A model generated the notes under the pieces. The model saw only the letters and a list, made by a program, of their open reading frames with translations, was not told where the DNA came from and searched no databases. Positions 42,021-52,754 of a DNA stretch of 64,000 nt are shown in pieces. The translations under genes were made by a program, and so were the position numbers. The stretch comes from Necropsobacter rosorum. Its GTDB lineage: Bacteria; Pseudomonadota; Gammaproteobacteria; Enterobacterales; Pasteurellaceae. Location of the stretch: positions 124,001 through 188,000 of the forward strand of contig CCMQ01000008.1 of assembly GCA_000751835.1 (NCBI GenBank). Direction: 5' to 3'. Numbering within the stretch: position 1 is the first letter of the stretch; the number at the start of each line of letters is the position of its first letter.

Positions 42021-43634
42021 ATGTTTGAATTTACTCAGAATCAATGGTTGACGGCGGTGCTGCTGTGTGTGTTGATCGGTTTGACGCTGTTGTTTATTGC
42101 CGTGCGGCGTAAACAGACGATTTACCGTCTGCAACAGGATTTAAATAAAAATATCAATGATTATAATCAGTTGCTGGAAAAATACGAACATCTGTCGCAG
42201 CAAAAAATCCTGTCGGAACAAGGGCTGATTAAAGCGCAGACCAGCGCCGACGGATTGCAGGTGCGTTTACGGGAGCGCGATGAAAAACTCGCTTACCTGC
42301 AACAAGAGCTGGATGAGGAACAGGCGCGACATGAAAATATCGCCGCCCGGATCACCGCCCTGAATGAACGTTTTGGCGCCGCCCGTGCGCAGGCGGACAG
42401 TTTAAGCCGCCAGCTTGAGCAAAGCCGCGACGGCCTGGCGCGCAAAGAGCGGGAATATGCCGATTTAAGCGAAAAAAACACCGCACTTTGGCGTGAGCTG
42501 ACCGCGCTGAAAACCAGTCTGGCGGAAAAGGAAAAACACTTTGCCGCCCAGCAACAGAATTTCGAGCACGGCAAACAGCAGCTCAGCGTCGAGTTTCAGA
42601 ATCTGGCGAATCGGATTCTGGAGGAGAAAAGCCGCAGTTTCAGCCAGAGCAACCAAGCGGCGCTGGATCAGCTGCTGAAACCGTTCCGTGAGCAGATCGA
42701 CGGATTCCAGAAACGGGTGAACGAGATTCATTCCGAAGCGCTGAAAGGCAATGCGGGATTGGAGGCGGAAATCAAAAAAGTGCTGCAAATCGGGCTGAGC
42801 ATGTCGCAGGAAGCCAATAATCTGACTTCCGCCCTGAAAGGCGAGAAAAAAACGCTGGGCAACTGGGGCGAAGTGCAGCTTGAACGGGCGCTGCAGCTGG
42901 CGGGGCTGGTAAAAGACGCCCATTACAGCGCGCAGGCGCATTTTAAAGACGAACACGGCAAACATAATTACCCGGATTTTATCCTGAATCTGCCGGATAA
43001 TAAGCATATTATTATCGACAGCAAAATGTCGCTGGTCGCTTACGAAAGTGCGGTCAATACGGAAGACGAAAACAAACGGCAGTCGCTTTTGCGCGAGCAT
43101 ATTAAGGCGATCAGAAATCATATCGACGATTTATCGTACAAAGATTACAGCAACCTGATCGGCATGCGCAGCCCGAATTTCGTGCTGATGTTTATTGCGC
43201 TGGAACCGGCTTATATGGAAGCGCTGAAACTGGATAGCACGCTGTTTAACTACGGCTATGAGAAAAACGTGATTCTGGTTTCCCATACCACTCTGATGCC
43301 GATTCTGCGTACGGTCGCCAACCTGTGGCGGATTGAGCGCGGCAACCGTGAGGCGAAGGAAATCAGCGCCAAAGCCGGCGAAATCTACAATCAGATCTGT
43401 CTGGTCGCCGAACGGCTGGCGAAACTGGGCGGCACGCTCAGCACCGTCAGCAGCCATTACAACAGCACGGTCACGGCGCTGGTAGGCCAACAAGGGCTGG
43501 CGGGAAAAGTCGAACGTTTCCGCGATTTATCCGCCAAAGCCACCAAAACTTTGCCGGATGTGGCGCTGCTGCATCAGGATTTGGAGGTAGAAAAACTGAT
43601 TGCGCTAAAAGCGGAAGAAGATGCGGGCGAATAG
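42021..43634 (+). CDS. rmuC: DNA recombination limiting protein RmuC
   Basis: The 537-residue protein has one N-terminal membrane helix (LTAVLLCVLIGLTLLFIAV), a long coiled coil at residues about 30-190 rich in Glu, Lys, Arg and Gln, and the conserved RmuC domain. That domain includes LGNWGEVQLERALQLAGL, YPDFILNLPDNKHIIIDSK and RSPNFVLMFIALEPAYMEAL. The IIDSK and related residues belong to an endonuclease-like fold. RmuC limits inversions at short inverted repeats. Single gene. Confidence 0.95.
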   Translation: MFEFTQNQWLTAVLLCVLIGLTLLFIAVRRKQTIYRLQQDLNKNINDYNQLLEKYEHLSQQKILSEQGLIKAQTSADGLQVRLRERDEKLAYLQQELDEEQARHENIAARITALNERFGAARAQADSLSRQLEQSRDGLARKEREYADLSEKNTALWRELTALKTSLAEKEKHFAAQQQNFEHGKQQLSVEFQNLANRILEEKSRSFSQSNQAALDQLLKPFREQIDGFQKRVNEIHSEALKGNAGLEAEIKKVLQIGLSMSQEANNLTSALKGEKKTLGNWGEVQLERALQLAGLVKDAHYSAQAHFKDEHGKHNYPDFILNLPDNKHIIIDSKMSLVAYESAVNTEDENKRQSLLREHIKAIRNHIDDLSYKDYSNLIGMRSPNFVLMFIALEPAYMEALKLDSTLFNYGYEKNVILVSHTTLMPILRTVANLWRIERGNREAKEISAKAGEIYNQICLVAERLAKLGGTLSTVSSHYNSTVTALVGQQGLAGKVERFRDLSAKATKTLPDVALLHQDLEVEKLIALKAEEDAGE

Positions 43635-43820
43635 CGCGCCGGTCGCATTGTGCGTTGCTGAGCTCAGGCGATATGATATTAACGCCCGTTCCGGCTCTTG
43701 CGGATGACAAACCGTGCCGGAGGTAAAACCGGCAGCAGCGACTGGTTACGCTGGTATCTTATGCCGATTTAACCGGGTTTAGCGGTTAACCGATATTCAG
43801 TTTTATTCCACCGAATACTA

Positions 43821-43855
43821 AAAAAGCATAACAAAATGATAATGTTATGCTTTTT
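43821..43855. terminator. Bidirectional terminator between rmuC and mutS
   Basis: AAAAAGCATAAC (43821-43832) and GTTATGCTTTTT (43844-43855) form a perfect 12-bp stem with an 11-nt loop and serve both convergent transcripts. Confidence 0.88.
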
Positions 43856-43876
43856 ATGTGATCGTACTGCCGTTTT

Positions 43877-46468
43877 CTAAATCATTTTTTTCAATTGATA
43901 TAAATACGCCAGCGCCTGTTTCGGGGTCATGTCGTCGGGGTCGAGTTTTTCCAGCATTGCCAGCACCGCACTTTGGCTTTCTTCCTCTTCCATTAACGCC
44001 AGTTCGCCTTGGGTTTGTCGGCCGGTGAGCAGTTCGTGCGGGTCGAGGCTACGGTTTTGCAGGGAAAGTTGTTCCAGCTGTTTGAGTTTTTGTTTCGCCA
44101 GTTTGATGACCGGCTGCGGTACGCCCGCCAGCGCGGCGACCGCTAAGCCGTAACTTTTGCTCGCCGCGCCTTCCTGTACCGCGTGCATAAAGGCGATGGT
44201 GTCGTGGTGTTCCAGCGCATCAAGGTGAATGTTGGCACTGCCCGGCAGTTGTTCGGGCAATACGGTCAGTTCAAAATAATGGGTGGCGAATAAGGTCAGC
44301 GAGCGGCACTGTTTGGCCAGCCATTCCGCGCAAGCCCAGGCCAGGGACAAGCCGTCGTAAGTGGAGGTGCCGCGCCCGATTTCGTCAATCAGCACTAAGC
44401 TGTGGGCGGTGGCCTGATGCAGAATATTGGCCATTTCGGTCATTTCCACCATAAATGTCGAACGGCCGGAGGCCAGATCATCGGAGGCGCCGATGCGGGT
44501 AAAAATGCGATCGACAGGCCCGATCCGCGCACTTTCCGCCGGTACGAAGCTGCCGATGTACGCCATTAAGGTGATCAGTGCGGTCTGGCGCATATAGGTA
44601 CTTTTACCGCCCATATTCGGGCCGGTGATGATCAGCAAATGGCGCGCGCTGTCCAATTGCACCGGGTTGGCGATAAAAGGCTCTTTTAAAACCTGCTCCA
44701 CCACCGGGTGACGCCCCTGCTCAATCGTGACGCCGATTTGCTCGCTGAACTGCGGCGCGATGTAATTCAGGGTTTGCGCCCGTTCCGCCAGATTGCTCAG
44801 CACATCCAGCTCCGCCAGCGCCAGTGCGGCGCGCTGCAATTCGCCCAAGTGCGGTAATAATTGGGCAAAAATTTCTTCATACAGCTGTTTTTCCAGCGCC
44901 AGAGAGGCGCCTTTGGCTTTCAGCACTTTATCTTCGTAAGTTTTCAGTTCGGGAATGATATACCGCTCGGCATTTTTCAGGGTTTGCCGGCGCACATAAT
45001 GGATCGGGGCTTTGTGCGCCTGTCCCTGACTGATTTGAATATAATAGCCGTGTACCGCATTAAAGCCGATTTTCAGGGTATCGATGCCGGTGCTTTCCCG
45101 TTCACGTTTTTCCAGATCGTCCAGATATTGCGTCGCCCCTTCCGCCAGCGAACGCCATTCATCCAGTTCGGCGTGATAACCTGCGGCGATCACACCGCCG
45201 TCGCGGATCAGTAGCGGCGGGTTATCGATAATCGCCCGTTGCAGTAACTCCCGTTGTGCCGAAAAATCGTTCATTTGCTGGGAAAGTGCAGTCAAAAACG
45301 GGCAATTTTCCGCTTGCAGAATGTGTTTCAGCAACGGAATCTGTGTCAGCGCGGTGCGCAGGCGGGTTAAATCGCGCGGACGGGCGGAACGCAACGCCAC
45401 GCGAGCCAGAATCCGTTCCATATCGCCCACTTGCTGCAGACAGGGTTGCAGTTGGCTGATCAGATCCTGCTGTAAAATCGCGCTGATCGTTTGTTGGCGC
45501 TGTTGCAGCTTTTTAACATTGCGAATCGGCTGGTGGATCCAGCGCTTCAGCAGGCGGCTGCCCATCGGGGTGACGCACTTATCCAGCACCGATGCCAGCG
45601 TATTTTCCGTGCCGCCGGCAAGATTTTGGGTCAGCTCCAGATTGCGCCGGGTGGCGGCATCCAGCTGAACGGTATCGCTGTTTTGCAGCAGGCTGATACT
45701 TTGAATATGCGGCAGAGCGGTGCGTTGAGTTTCCTGCGCATATTGCAGCAGACAGCCGGCGGCGCACAGCCCCAGCAGCGCCTTTTCCACCCCGAAACCG
45801 CGTAAATCTTTGGTGCCGAACTGGCGGTTTAATTGCTGAACCGCCGTGTTTAACTCAAATTCCCACACCGGACGCCGGCGCAAGCCCTTGGCATGTTCAA
45901 TTAAATGCAGTGCGGCGAAATCTTCGCAATACAGCAGTTCGACCGGTTGAATGCGCTGTAATTCCGCTTGTAGATGTTGTTGCGAATCGGGTTCGCTGAG
46001 CTGAAAGCGCCCCGATGTCATATCCAATGTCGCCAGACCGAAGCGTTCTTTTTCCTGATATACCGCCGCAATCAGATTATCCTGCCGCTCCGGCAGCAGC
46101 GCTTCGTCGCTCACCGTACCGGGCGTAACCACACGCACAATCTGGCGTTCCACCGGCCCTTTGGCAGTGGCCGGGTCGCCGATCTGTTCACAAATCGCCA
46201 CGCTTTCACCAAGCTGCACCAGTTTGGCCAGATAGCCTTCCACCGCGTGATAAGGCACGCCCGCCATGGGAATCGGCTGGCCTGCCGACTGGCCGCGTTT
46301 GGTCAGCGAAATATCCAGCAATGCCGCCGCTTTTTTGGCGTCATCGTAAAATAATTCATAAAAATCGCCCATGCGGTAAAACAGCAGAATATCGGGATTT
46401 TCTGCTTTTAAACGCAGGTATTGCTGCATCATCGGCGTGTGTTGATCAGTTTTTTTGTCTAATTTCAT
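43877..46468 (-). CDS. mutS: DNA mismatch repair protein MutS
   Basis: The 863-residue protein has the mismatch-reading motif [12 protein letters not shown] (Phe and Glu that contact the mismatch) near residue 28, connector, lever and clamp domains, and the ATPase with Walker [14 protein letters not shown] near 615 and [15 protein letters not shown]. The dimer/helix-turn-helix segment follows, and the protein ends [12 protein letters not shown]. Length and domains match the full enterobacterial-type MutS. It starts mismatch repair by binding mispairs and recruiting MutL. Single-gene unit. Confidence 0.97.
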   Translation of the reverse strand: MKLDKKTDQHTPMMQQYLRLKAENPDILLFYRMGDFYELFYDDAKKAAALLDISLTKRGQSAGQPIPMAGVPYHAVEGYLAKLVQLGESVAICEQIGDPATAKGPVERQIVRVVTPGTVSDEALLPERQDNLIAAVYQEKERFGLATLDMTSGRFQLSEPDSQQHLQAELQRIQPVELLYCEDFAALHLIEHAKGLRRRPVWEFELNTAVQQLNRQFGTKDLRGFGVEKALLGLCAAGCLLQYAQETQRTALPHIQSISLLQNSDTVQLDAATRRNLELTQNLAGGTENTLASVLDKCVTPMGSRLLKRWIHQPIRNVKKLQQRQQTISAILQQDLISQLQPCLQQVGDMERILARVALRSARPRDLTRLRTALTQIPLLKHILQAENCPFLTALSQQMNDFSAQRELLQRAIIDNPPLLIRDGGVIAAGYHAELDEWRSLAEGATQYLDDLEKRERESTGIDTLKIGFNAVHGYYIQISQGQAHKAPIHYVRRQTLKNAERYIIPELKTYEDKVLKAKGASLALEKQLYEEIFAQLLPHLGELQRAALALAELDVLSNLAERAQTLNYIAPQFSEQIGVTIEQGRHPVVEQVLKEPFIANPVQLDSARHLLIITGPNMGGKSTYMRQTALITLMAYIGSFVPAESARIGPVDRIFTRIGASDDLASGRSTFMVEMTEMANILHQATAHSLVLIDEIGRGTSTYDGLSLAWACAEWLAKQCRSLTLFATHYFELTVLPEQLPGSANIHLDALEHHDTIAFMHAVQEGAASKSYGLAVAALAGVPQPVIKLAKQKLKQLEQLSLQNRSLDPHELLTGRQTQGELALMEEEESQSAVLAMLEKLDPDDMTPKQALAYLYQLKKMI

Positions 46469-46715
46469 TGCGTTATCCGTTTTATTATTTTCTTGTCAGA
46501 GGATTTTCTGCGCGCTGCTATTTTATAACGAATCCGGATTTTTGTGCAGAAGGCGATAAGGCAATCGCACAATTATTGTATGAGCCGCGACATCAAAAAG
46601 CCACCGCTAAAAAAAGCAGCATGATTTTTGAGCTGAGAAAATGCCGAACGAAAACGGCTGTGATGATGCCTATTTAGGAAGAAAACGCCGAAGCTTTCCG
46701 TTCGGCAAAGACCCT

Positions 46716-46733
46716 GATCGCCGTACGGCGATC
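46716..46733. repeat. 18-bp perfect palindrome downstream of yajG
   Basis: GATCGCCGTACGGCGATC lies 22 bases past the yajG stop. It could be a terminator stem for yajG without a strong T-run, or a protein-binding site. The rest of 46469-46754 holds the mutS promoter and no gene I can support. Confidence 0.5.
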
Positions 46734-46754
46734 AAGATCGGATGTGCGGATGGA

Positions 46755-47351
46755 TTAATTGCTGAATTTACTAATCGCTGCGGCAATTTCCTGATCGCGG
46801 TAAACCGCCTGTACCACTTCGGAAAAGGTTTGGTTCAGCACTTTCTGAATTTCGTCATTTTTTGCACTGAAGGCGCCTTCCTGTGTTCGGGTGCCGCCGA
46901 TTTTCTTGGTGAACTGCCCTTTCGCGCCCTGTACCTGCACGTTCAACTGTATATTGGTCGTGATTTTATAGCGTAAATCGCCTTGTTCGACTTTGGCATA
47001 AAAATCGGTGACATCAACGAGTACGTTGCTGTTGGATTGCGCCGGTGTGGCGGCGATACGGAAGCCTTTGGCGTTCAGATCCTGTTTGATGACCTGATCA
47101 AACAATTGTGTTACGGTCGGTTCGGCAAACAGTTTAAAAACGCCGCCGTTGATGACATAACTGGATATTTCAGGTTGCGCGCGCGCATCACGCGTCGCAA
47201 TGTTCAGTACGGCATTCTGATTTGCCGCATTAAACTGCGTGGTCGGCGCCGGCGGTGTGAAACTTAATGTACTGCTTGGCTGGCTCTGGCAGGCGCTCAG
47301 CAGCAGCGCACCGGCTATCAGTGCGGCAACGGAAAATTTTTTAAAACCCAT
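46755..47351 (-). CDS. yajG: YajG family lipoprotein
   Basis: This 198-residue protein has a lipoprotein signal with lipobox LLSAC (Cys near residue 20). The mature domain reads ISSYVINGGVFKLFAEPTVTQLFDQVIKQDLNAKGF and ITTNIQLNVQVQGAKGQFTKKIGGTRTQEGAF, as in YajG. In E. coli yajG is next to bolA and ampG. Here bolA is divergent, and ampG is not in the window. The lipid anchor should be in the outer membrane; the role is not established. Confidence 0.88.
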   Translation of the reverse strand: MGFKKFSVAALIAGALLLSACQSQPSSTLSFTPPAPTTQFNAANQNAVLNIATRDARAQPEISSYVINGGVFKLFAEPTVTQLFDQVIKQDLNAKGFRIAATPAQSNSNVLVDVTDFYAKVEQGDLRYKITTNIQLNVQVQGAKGQFTKKIGGTRTQEGAFSAKNDEIQKVLNQTFSEVVQAVYRDQEIAAAISKFSN

Positions 47352-47465
47352 AGATCACCTCGATAATCAAAAAAAGTGACGGTTATTCTTGCAAACTTCC
47401 CGGGTAATGTATAGTCTCTGGGCGCGAAAAGCACGAAAAATTTACCACAGAAACAAGGAAACGCG

Positions 47466-47777
47466 ATGTCCAAACAACAGGAATTACAGGCTAAAATTCA
47501 TGCCGAATTTGCACCGCACTTTTTGCATATTGAGAACGAAAGCCATCTTCACAGCGCGGGACGCGGCGCCGAGTCGCATTTTAAGATCGTGATTGTCTGC
47601 GAGGCGTTTGCCGGCATGACGAAAATTGCCCGTCACCGCGCGGTTTATCAGCTGCTGGCGGCGGATCTGCAAAACGGGATTCATGCGCTGGCGCTGCATA
47701 CTTACAGCCCGTCGGAGTGGGAGAATCTGAACCGCCGGATACCGTCGTCCACCCGTTGTGCCGGCGTCGGCCATTAA
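47466..47777 (+). CDS. bolA: BolA-type regulator / iron-sulfur partner
   Basis: This 103-residue protein is a BolA fold: IHAEFAPHFLHIENESHLHSAGRGAESHFKIVIVCEAFAGMTKIARHRAVYQLL, ending with GIHALALHTYSPSEW. The conserved His in ALALHTY binds an iron-sulfur cluster with monothiol glutaredoxins. BolA also affects cell shape and biofilm genes in E. coli. It is divergent from yajG. Confidence 0.92.
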   Translation: MSKQQELQAKIHAEFAPHFLHIENESHLHSAGRGAESHFKIVIVCEAFAGMTKIARHRAVYQLLAADLQNGIHALALHTYSPSEWENLNRRIPSSTRCAGVGH

Positions 47778-48168
47778 GGCGCCGTCTCATACCTCATTGG
47801 CGGTACAGTAAAATTTTTCCTGTGCCGAAAAGTTGATTTTTTACAAATATTCTGCTTTTTTTCGCAAAAACAGGGGAAAAATGCCGCGCTTAAGTGGCAT
47901 GAATTTTATTATTTGGTTAAAATGAGCAGCTAATTTTTACGAAATTTTAACGTTATATTTTGTACATAAAATAGACGCCTGAAACGACAGAATTTGAGTT
48001 TTAAATTTTATATGGTTGGAGAACTATTATTACTATTTTGTTATGTTCGCAGATAGTCCGGATAGCTCTGAAAATCATTACTCAAGACGAGGTTGCCGCA
48101 TGTTGCCGTCACGACGGTAAAAGTGCGGTAGCTATATTTTTAATCTAACGAAAAGTAGTGCAAACAAT
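47778..48168. other. Leader and promoter region of the nqr operon
   Basis: This stretch of 391 bases has no gene. It is AT-rich around 47930-48040, with several possible -10 boxes (such as TATATT at 47953), and has a USS at about 48121 shortly before nqrA. I saw no riboswitch or clear operator. Promoter position cannot be fixed by eye. Confidence 0.4.
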
Positions 48169-49509
48169 ATGATTACGATTAAAAAAGGCTTGGATCTTCC
48201 TATTGCGGGAAGTCCGGAACAAGTAATCCGTAGCGGTAACGCCGTTACTGAAGTTGCCTTGCTTGGCGAAGAATATGTGGGTATGCGGCCTTCCATGAAG
48301 GTGCGCGAAGGCGATACGGTGAAAAAAGGTCAGGTGCTTTTTGAAGACAAAAAGAATCCCGGCGTCTTTTTTACCGCGCCGGCAAGCGGAACCGTTAGCG
48401 CGATTAATCGCGGCGCCAAGCGAGTATTACAATCCGTAGTGATTCAAATTGCCGGGGATGAACAAGTCACGTTCGCTCACTACGCGGCGGCCGAACTGAA
48501 AACCCTGAGTGCCGAACAGGTTCGGCAAAATCTGCAAACTTCAGGATTATGGATCGCACTTCGCACCCGTCCGTTCAGTAAAATTCCTGCTGTTGACGCC
48601 GTGCCGGCATCGATCTTCGTCAATGCCATGGATACCAACCCGCTGGCGGCAAATCCGGAAGTGGTGTTAAAAGAACACGGGCAGGATTTTATTGACGGTC
48701 TGACCGTATTAAGTCGCCTGCATGAAGGTCAGGTACATTTATGCAAAGCGGCCGGCAGTCAGATTCCGACCGCCGATTTGCCGAATCTGGCGGTGCATGA
48801 GTTCAGTGGGCCGCATCCGGCGGGCTTAAGTGGTACGCATATTCATTTCATTGATCCGGTCAGCGCGACCAAATCCGTCTGGTCTGTCAATTATCAGGAT
48901 GTGATCGCTATCGGTAAATTATTTACCAGCGGCGAACTTTACACCGGGCGTGTGGTGGCGTTAGCCGGCCCACAGGTGAAAAATCCGCGTCTGATTTATA
49001 CCCAGCTCGGCGCTAATTTGTCGCAGTTGACGGCAAACGAGTTAAAAGACGGCGAAAACCGGGTGATTTCCGGTTCCGTGCTGAGCGGTCATACCGCGAC
49101 CGGCCCGGTCGATTATCTGGGACGTTATGCCCTGCAGGTCGCCGTGATTGCCGAGGGACGCGAGAAAGAGTTTTTAGGCTGGATGATGCCGGGCGCGAAT
49201 AAATTCTCAATTACCCGCACGGTGCTGGGACATTTCGGGCATAAACTGTTTAACTTTACTTCCGCGCTGAACGGCGGTCATCGCGCAATGGTGCCGATCG
49301 GCGCTTATGAGCGGGTCATGCCGTTGGATATTATTCCGACATTATTACTGCGTGATTTAGCCGCAGGCGATACGGACAGTGCGCAGGCGTTAGGCTGTCT
49401 GGAGCTGGACGAAGAGGATCTGGCGCTTTGCACGTTCGTCTGTCCGGGAAAAAACGAATACGGTCCGATGCTGCGCGCGGCGCTGGATAAGATCGAGAAG
49501 GAAGGTTAA
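48169..49509 (+). CDS. nqrA: Na+-translocating NADH:quinone reductase subunit A
   Basis: This 446-residue peripheral subunit of Na+-NQR begins [20 protein letters not shown], typical of NqrA, with [39 protein letters not shown] (barrel-sandwich domain) and [21 protein letters not shown] near the C-terminus. It is the ubiquinone-binding subunit. The operon nqrABCDEF follows in standard order with short spacing, and the complex pumps Na+ out while oxidising NADH. Confidence 0.97.
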   Translation: MITIKKGLDLPIAGSPEQVIRSGNAVTEVALLGEEYVGMRPSMKVREGDTVKKGQVLFEDKKNPGVFFTAPASGTVSAINRGAKRVLQSVVIQIAGDEQVTFAHYAAAELKTLSAEQVRQNLQTSGLWIALRTRPFSKIPAVDAVPASIFVNAMDTNPLAANPEVVLKEHGQDFIDGLTVLSRLHEGQVHLCKAAGSQIPTADLPNLAVHEFSGPHPAGLSGTHIHFIDPVSATKSVWSVNYQDVIAIGKLFTSGELYTGRVVALAGPQVKNPRLIYTQLGANLSQLTANELKDGENRVISGSVLSGHTATGPVDYLGRYALQVAVIAEGREKEFLGWMMPGANKFSITRTVLGHFGHKLFNFTSALNGGHRAMVPIGAYERVMPLDIIPTLLLRDLAAGDTDSAQALGCLELDEEDLALCTFVCPGKNEYGPMLRAALDKIEKEG

Positions 49510-49511
49510 AA

Positions 49512-50750
49512 ATGGGTTTAAAACATCTTTTAGAGAAAATGGAACCTGCATTTTTACCGGGCGGTAAATATGAAAAATGGTTCGCATTATACGAAGCGAC
49601 GGCGACATTTTTATATACGCCGGGTACGGTCACCACAAAAGCCGCTCATATACGCGATGCGTTAGATTCAAAACGGATGATGGTGTTGGTCTGGCTGGCT
49701 CTGTTTCCGGCGATGTTCTACGGTATGTTCAACGTCGGGGCGCAGTCGATACTGGCGTTAAGCGTCGGTGATTTTGCGCAGAATCTGGCGCAAAATGCGG
49801 CTAACGACTGGCATTTCGCGCTTGCTGACGCATTGGGTCTGGTTTCACCGGATGCCGGCGTACTGGCGAAAATGGCGCTGGGGGCGATTTTCTTCCTGCC
49901 GATTTATCTGGTGGTCTTTTTGGTCGGCGGTTTCTGGGAAGTGTTGTTTGCGATGGTACGCAAACACGAGGTCAATGAAGGTTTCTTTGTCACCTCCATT
50001 CTGTTAGCCCTGATTGTTCCGCCGACATTACCGTTATGGCAGGCGGCACTGGCGACGACTTTCGGTGTCGTGGTGGCGAAAGAAGTGTTCGGCGGCGTGG
50101 GTAAAAACTTTATGAACCCGGCATTAGCGGGACGTGCGTTTCTCTTTTTTGCTTATCCGGCACAGATTTCCGGCGATATGGTATGGGTTGCCGCGGATGG
50201 TTTTTCCGGTGCGACCGCACTTTCGCAATGGTCAAGCGGCGGCGAAGCTGCACTGAAACATGTGGCGACCGGACAGCCGATTACCTGGATGGATGCCTTT
50301 TTAGGTAATCTGCCGGGCTCTATCGGTGAAGTCTCTACCCTGGCGCTGTTAATCGGCGGGCTGGTTATCGTTGTCGCCCGGATCGCATCCTGGCGGATTA
50401 TCGCCGGTGTGATGATCGGTATGATCGCCACTTCAACCTTGTTTAATCTTATCGGCTCCGCCACTAATCCGCTGTTTGCTATGCCTTGGCACTGGCATTT
50501 AGTGTTAGGCGGTTTTGCCTTAGGTATGCTGTTTATGGCCACCGATCCGGTATCTGCGGCGTTCACCAATAAAGGGAAATGGTGGTACGGTGCGCTAATC
50601 GGCGTGATGGCGGTGCTTATCCGCGTGGTAAACCCGGCATATCCGGAAGGCATGATGTTGGCTATTTTATTTGCCAACCTGTTTGCGCCGTTATTCGACT
50701 ACATTGTAGTTCAGGCAAATATTAAACGTCGGAGAGCACGCAATGGCTAA
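49512..50750 (+). CDS. nqrB: Na+-NQR subunit B
   Basis: This 412-residue integral membrane protein has about ten predicted helices. [12 protein letters not shown] contains the Thr (near residue 234) that carries covalent FMN through phosphoester linkage. The nqrA stop is two bases away. It overlaps nqrC by eight bases. The flavin is attached by ApbE, encoded downstream. Confidence 0.97.
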   Translation: MGLKHLLEKMEPAFLPGGKYEKWFALYEATATFLYTPGTVTTKAAHIRDALDSKRMMVLVWLALFPAMFYGMFNVGAQSILALSVGDFAQNLAQNAANDWHFALADALGLVSPDAGVLAKMALGAIFFLPIYLVVFLVGGFWEVLFAMVRKHEVNEGFFVTSILLALIVPPTLPLWQAALATTFGVVVAKEVFGGVGKNFMNPALAGRAFLFFAYPAQISGDMVWVAADGFSGATALSQWSSGGEAALKHVATGQPITWMDAFLGNLPGSIGEVSTLALLIGGLVIVVARIASWRIIAGVMIGMIATSTLFNLIGSATNPLFAMPWHWHLVLGGFALGMLFMATDPVSAAFTNKGKWWYGALIGVMAVLIRVVNPAYPEGMMLAILFANLFAPLFDYIVVQANIKRRRARNG

Positions 50751-51516
50751 ATTCAATAAAGACAGTATCGGCGGCACAATCTCGGTGGTTGTGCTGTTAA
50801 GTTTGGTTTGTTCCGTTATCGTAGCGGGTTCGGCGGTATTGCTGAAACCGACACAGGAAGAACAGAAACAACTGGATAAACAAAAAAATATTCTCAGTGT
50901 GGCCGGTTTATTAAACGCGGATACCAAGGCCGGGCAGATTAAAGATATTTTCGCCAAAAATATCGAAGCCCGCTGCGTGGAGCTGGACAGCGGCGATTAC
51001 ACCGATTGCCCGGCTAACTTTGATGCGAAAGCGGCGGTAAAAGATCCGAAACAAAGTCAGGCGTTGACTGCCGATGAGGATCAGGCCGGCATTCGCAATC
51101 GCGCCAATCTGGCCGAAGTTTATCTGGTTAAAGGCGGTGATGGACAGGTCTCGCAGGTCGTGCTGCCGATTTACGGACGCGGCTTATGGTCCACCATGTA
51201 TGGTTTCCTGTCGGTACAGCCGGACGGCAACACCGTCAACGGAATCACCTACTATGAGCACGGCGAAACGCCGGGGCTGGGCGGTGAAATCGAAAATCCG
51301 CGCTGGCAGGCGCAATTTGCCGGCAAGAAATTATTTGACGGCGATAAAGCGGCATTATTTGTCGGCAAAGGCGCATCGTCCAATAAAGAACACGGCATCG
51401 ACGCGATATCAGGCTCTACCCTGACCAGTAACGGAGTGAACAATTCCTTTAAATTCTGGTTGGGTCAAAAAGGGTTTGGTCCGTATTTGGCAAAATTAAA
51501 AGCGGGGGCTAACTAA
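50743..51516 (+). CDS. nqrC: Na+-NQR subunit C
   Basis: This 257-residue subunit has one N-terminal membrane helix ([21 protein letters not shown]) and a periplasmic FMN domain with [24 protein letters not shown] near residue 223-226 is the flavin-attachment motif, in an SGST form rather than the usual SGAT. Thr near 226 is the expected FMN site. It overlaps nqrB and nqrD by eight bases and one base. Confidence 0.96.
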   Translation: MAKFNKDSIGGTISVVVLLSLVCSVIVAGSAVLLKPTQEEQKQLDKQKNILSVAGLLNADTKAGQIKDIFAKNIEARCVELDSGDYTDCPANFDAKAAVKDPKQSQALTADEDQAGIRNRANLAEVYLVKGGDGQVSQVVLPIYGRGLWSTMYGFLSVQPDGNTVNGITYYEHGETPGLGGEIENPRWQAQFAGKKLFDGDKAALFVGKGASSNKEHGIDAISGSTLTSNGVNNSFKFWLGQKGFGPYLAKLKAGAN

Positions 51517-52139
51517 TGGCTGGTTCAAATCTTAAAAAGCTGTTGTTATCGCCGGTCATCGATAACAACCCGATTGCATTACAAATTTTAGGTATTTGTT
51601 CTGCGTTGGCGGTAACCACCAAACTTGAGACCGCGGTGGTAATGGCGGTTGCGGTAAGTCTGGTTACGGCGTTTTCAAGCTTCTTTATTTCGTTAATCCG
51701 TAACTATATTCCGAACAGTATCCGTATTATCGTACAAATGGCGATCATTGCGTCACTGGTTATTCTGGTGGATCAAATCCTGCGTGCTTACGCTTATGAT
51801 TTATCAAAACAGCTGTCCGTTTTCGTCGGTCTGATTATTACTAACTGTATCGTGATGGGGCGCGCCGAGGCGTTCGCCATGAAATCGGCACCGGTAGAAA
51901 GTTTTGTGGACGGTATCGGTAACGGTCTGGGTTACGGCGCAATTCTGGTGACGGTGGCGTTTATTCGCGAGTTAATCGGTTCCGGAAAATTATTCGGCAC
52001 GACCGTCTTCCAAACCTTACAGGATGGCGGCTGGTATCAGACTAACGGTCTGTTCTTACTGGCGCCGAGCGCATTCTTTATCATTGGTTTCTTAATCTGG
52101 GGCTTAAGAACCTGGAAACCGGAACAGGTGGAGAAATAA
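51516..52139 (+). CDS. nqrD: Na+-NQR subunit D
   Basis: This 207-residue membrane protein has six helices. [39 protein letters not shown] contains the Cys that, with NqrE, coordinates an intramembrane iron centre. [13 protein letters not shown] matches the family. It is three bases before nqrE. Confidence 0.96.
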   Translation: MAGSNLKKLLLSPVIDNNPIALQILGICSALAVTTKLETAVVMAVAVSLVTAFSSFFISLIRNYIPNSIRIIVQMAIIASLVILVDQILRAYAYDLSKQLSVFVGLIITNCIVMGRAEAFAMKSAPVESFVDGIGNGLGYGAILVTVAFIRELIGSGKLFGTTVFQTLQDGGWYQTNGLFLLAPSAFFIIGFLIWGLRTWKPEQVEK

Positions 52140-52142
52140 TCG

Positions 52143-52739
52143 ATGGAACATTATATTAGCTTATTCGTTAAATCCGTATTTATCGAAAATATGGCGCTTT
52201 CTTTCTTTCTGGGAATGTGTACGTTCCTGGCGGTCTCGAAAAAAGTGTCCACCGCCTTCGGTCTGGGGATTGCGGTTATCGTCGTACTGGGTATTTCCGT
52301 GCCGGTCAACCAACTGGTGTATTCTTTAATTCTTAAAGACAGCGCGTTGGTTGAAGGGATTGATTTAAGTTTCCTTAACTTTATTACCTTTATCGGGGTG
52401 ATTGCGGCGTTAGTACAAATTCTCGAAATGGTACTGGATAAATTCTTTCCCGCGTTATACAACGCGCTGGGGATCTTTTTACCGCTGATCACGGTAAACT
52501 GTGCGATTTTCGGTGGCGTATCCTTTATGGTTCAGCGCGATTATAATTTCGCCGAATCGGTGGTGTACGGCATTGGTGCCGGTACGGGCTGGATGCTGGC
52601 GATTGTGGCGCTGGCGGGGATTACTGAGAAAATGAAATATGCCGATGTACCGGCAGGGCTGCGCGGCTTAGGCATTACTTTTATCACCGTCGGTCTGATG
52701 GCGCTCGGCTTTATGTCCTTCTCAGGCATTCAGTTGTAA
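52143..52739 (+). CDS. nqrE: Na+-NQR subunit E
   Basis: This 198-residue membrane protein has six helices and is homologous to NqrD in inverted topology: [34 protein letters not shown] and [17 protein letters not shown], each with the Cys of the iron site. It is part of the Na+ path. Confidence 0.96.
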   Translation: MEHYISLFVKSVFIENMALSFFLGMCTFLAVSKKVSTAFGLGIAVIVVLGISVPVNQLVYSLILKDSALVEGIDLSFLNFITFIGVIAALVQILEMVLDKFFPALYNALGIFLPLITVNCAIFGGVSFMVQRDYNFAESVVYGIGAGTGWMLAIVALAGITEKMKYADVPAGLRGLGITFITVGLMALGFMSFSGIQL

Positions 52740-52754
52740 CAAAGGGGATATAGA

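Noticed and set aside
46321-46677. Plus-strand frame running from inside mutS into the mutS-yajG gap
   Set aside because: Most of it is antisense to mutS, and the short tail has no family resemblance or ribosome site.
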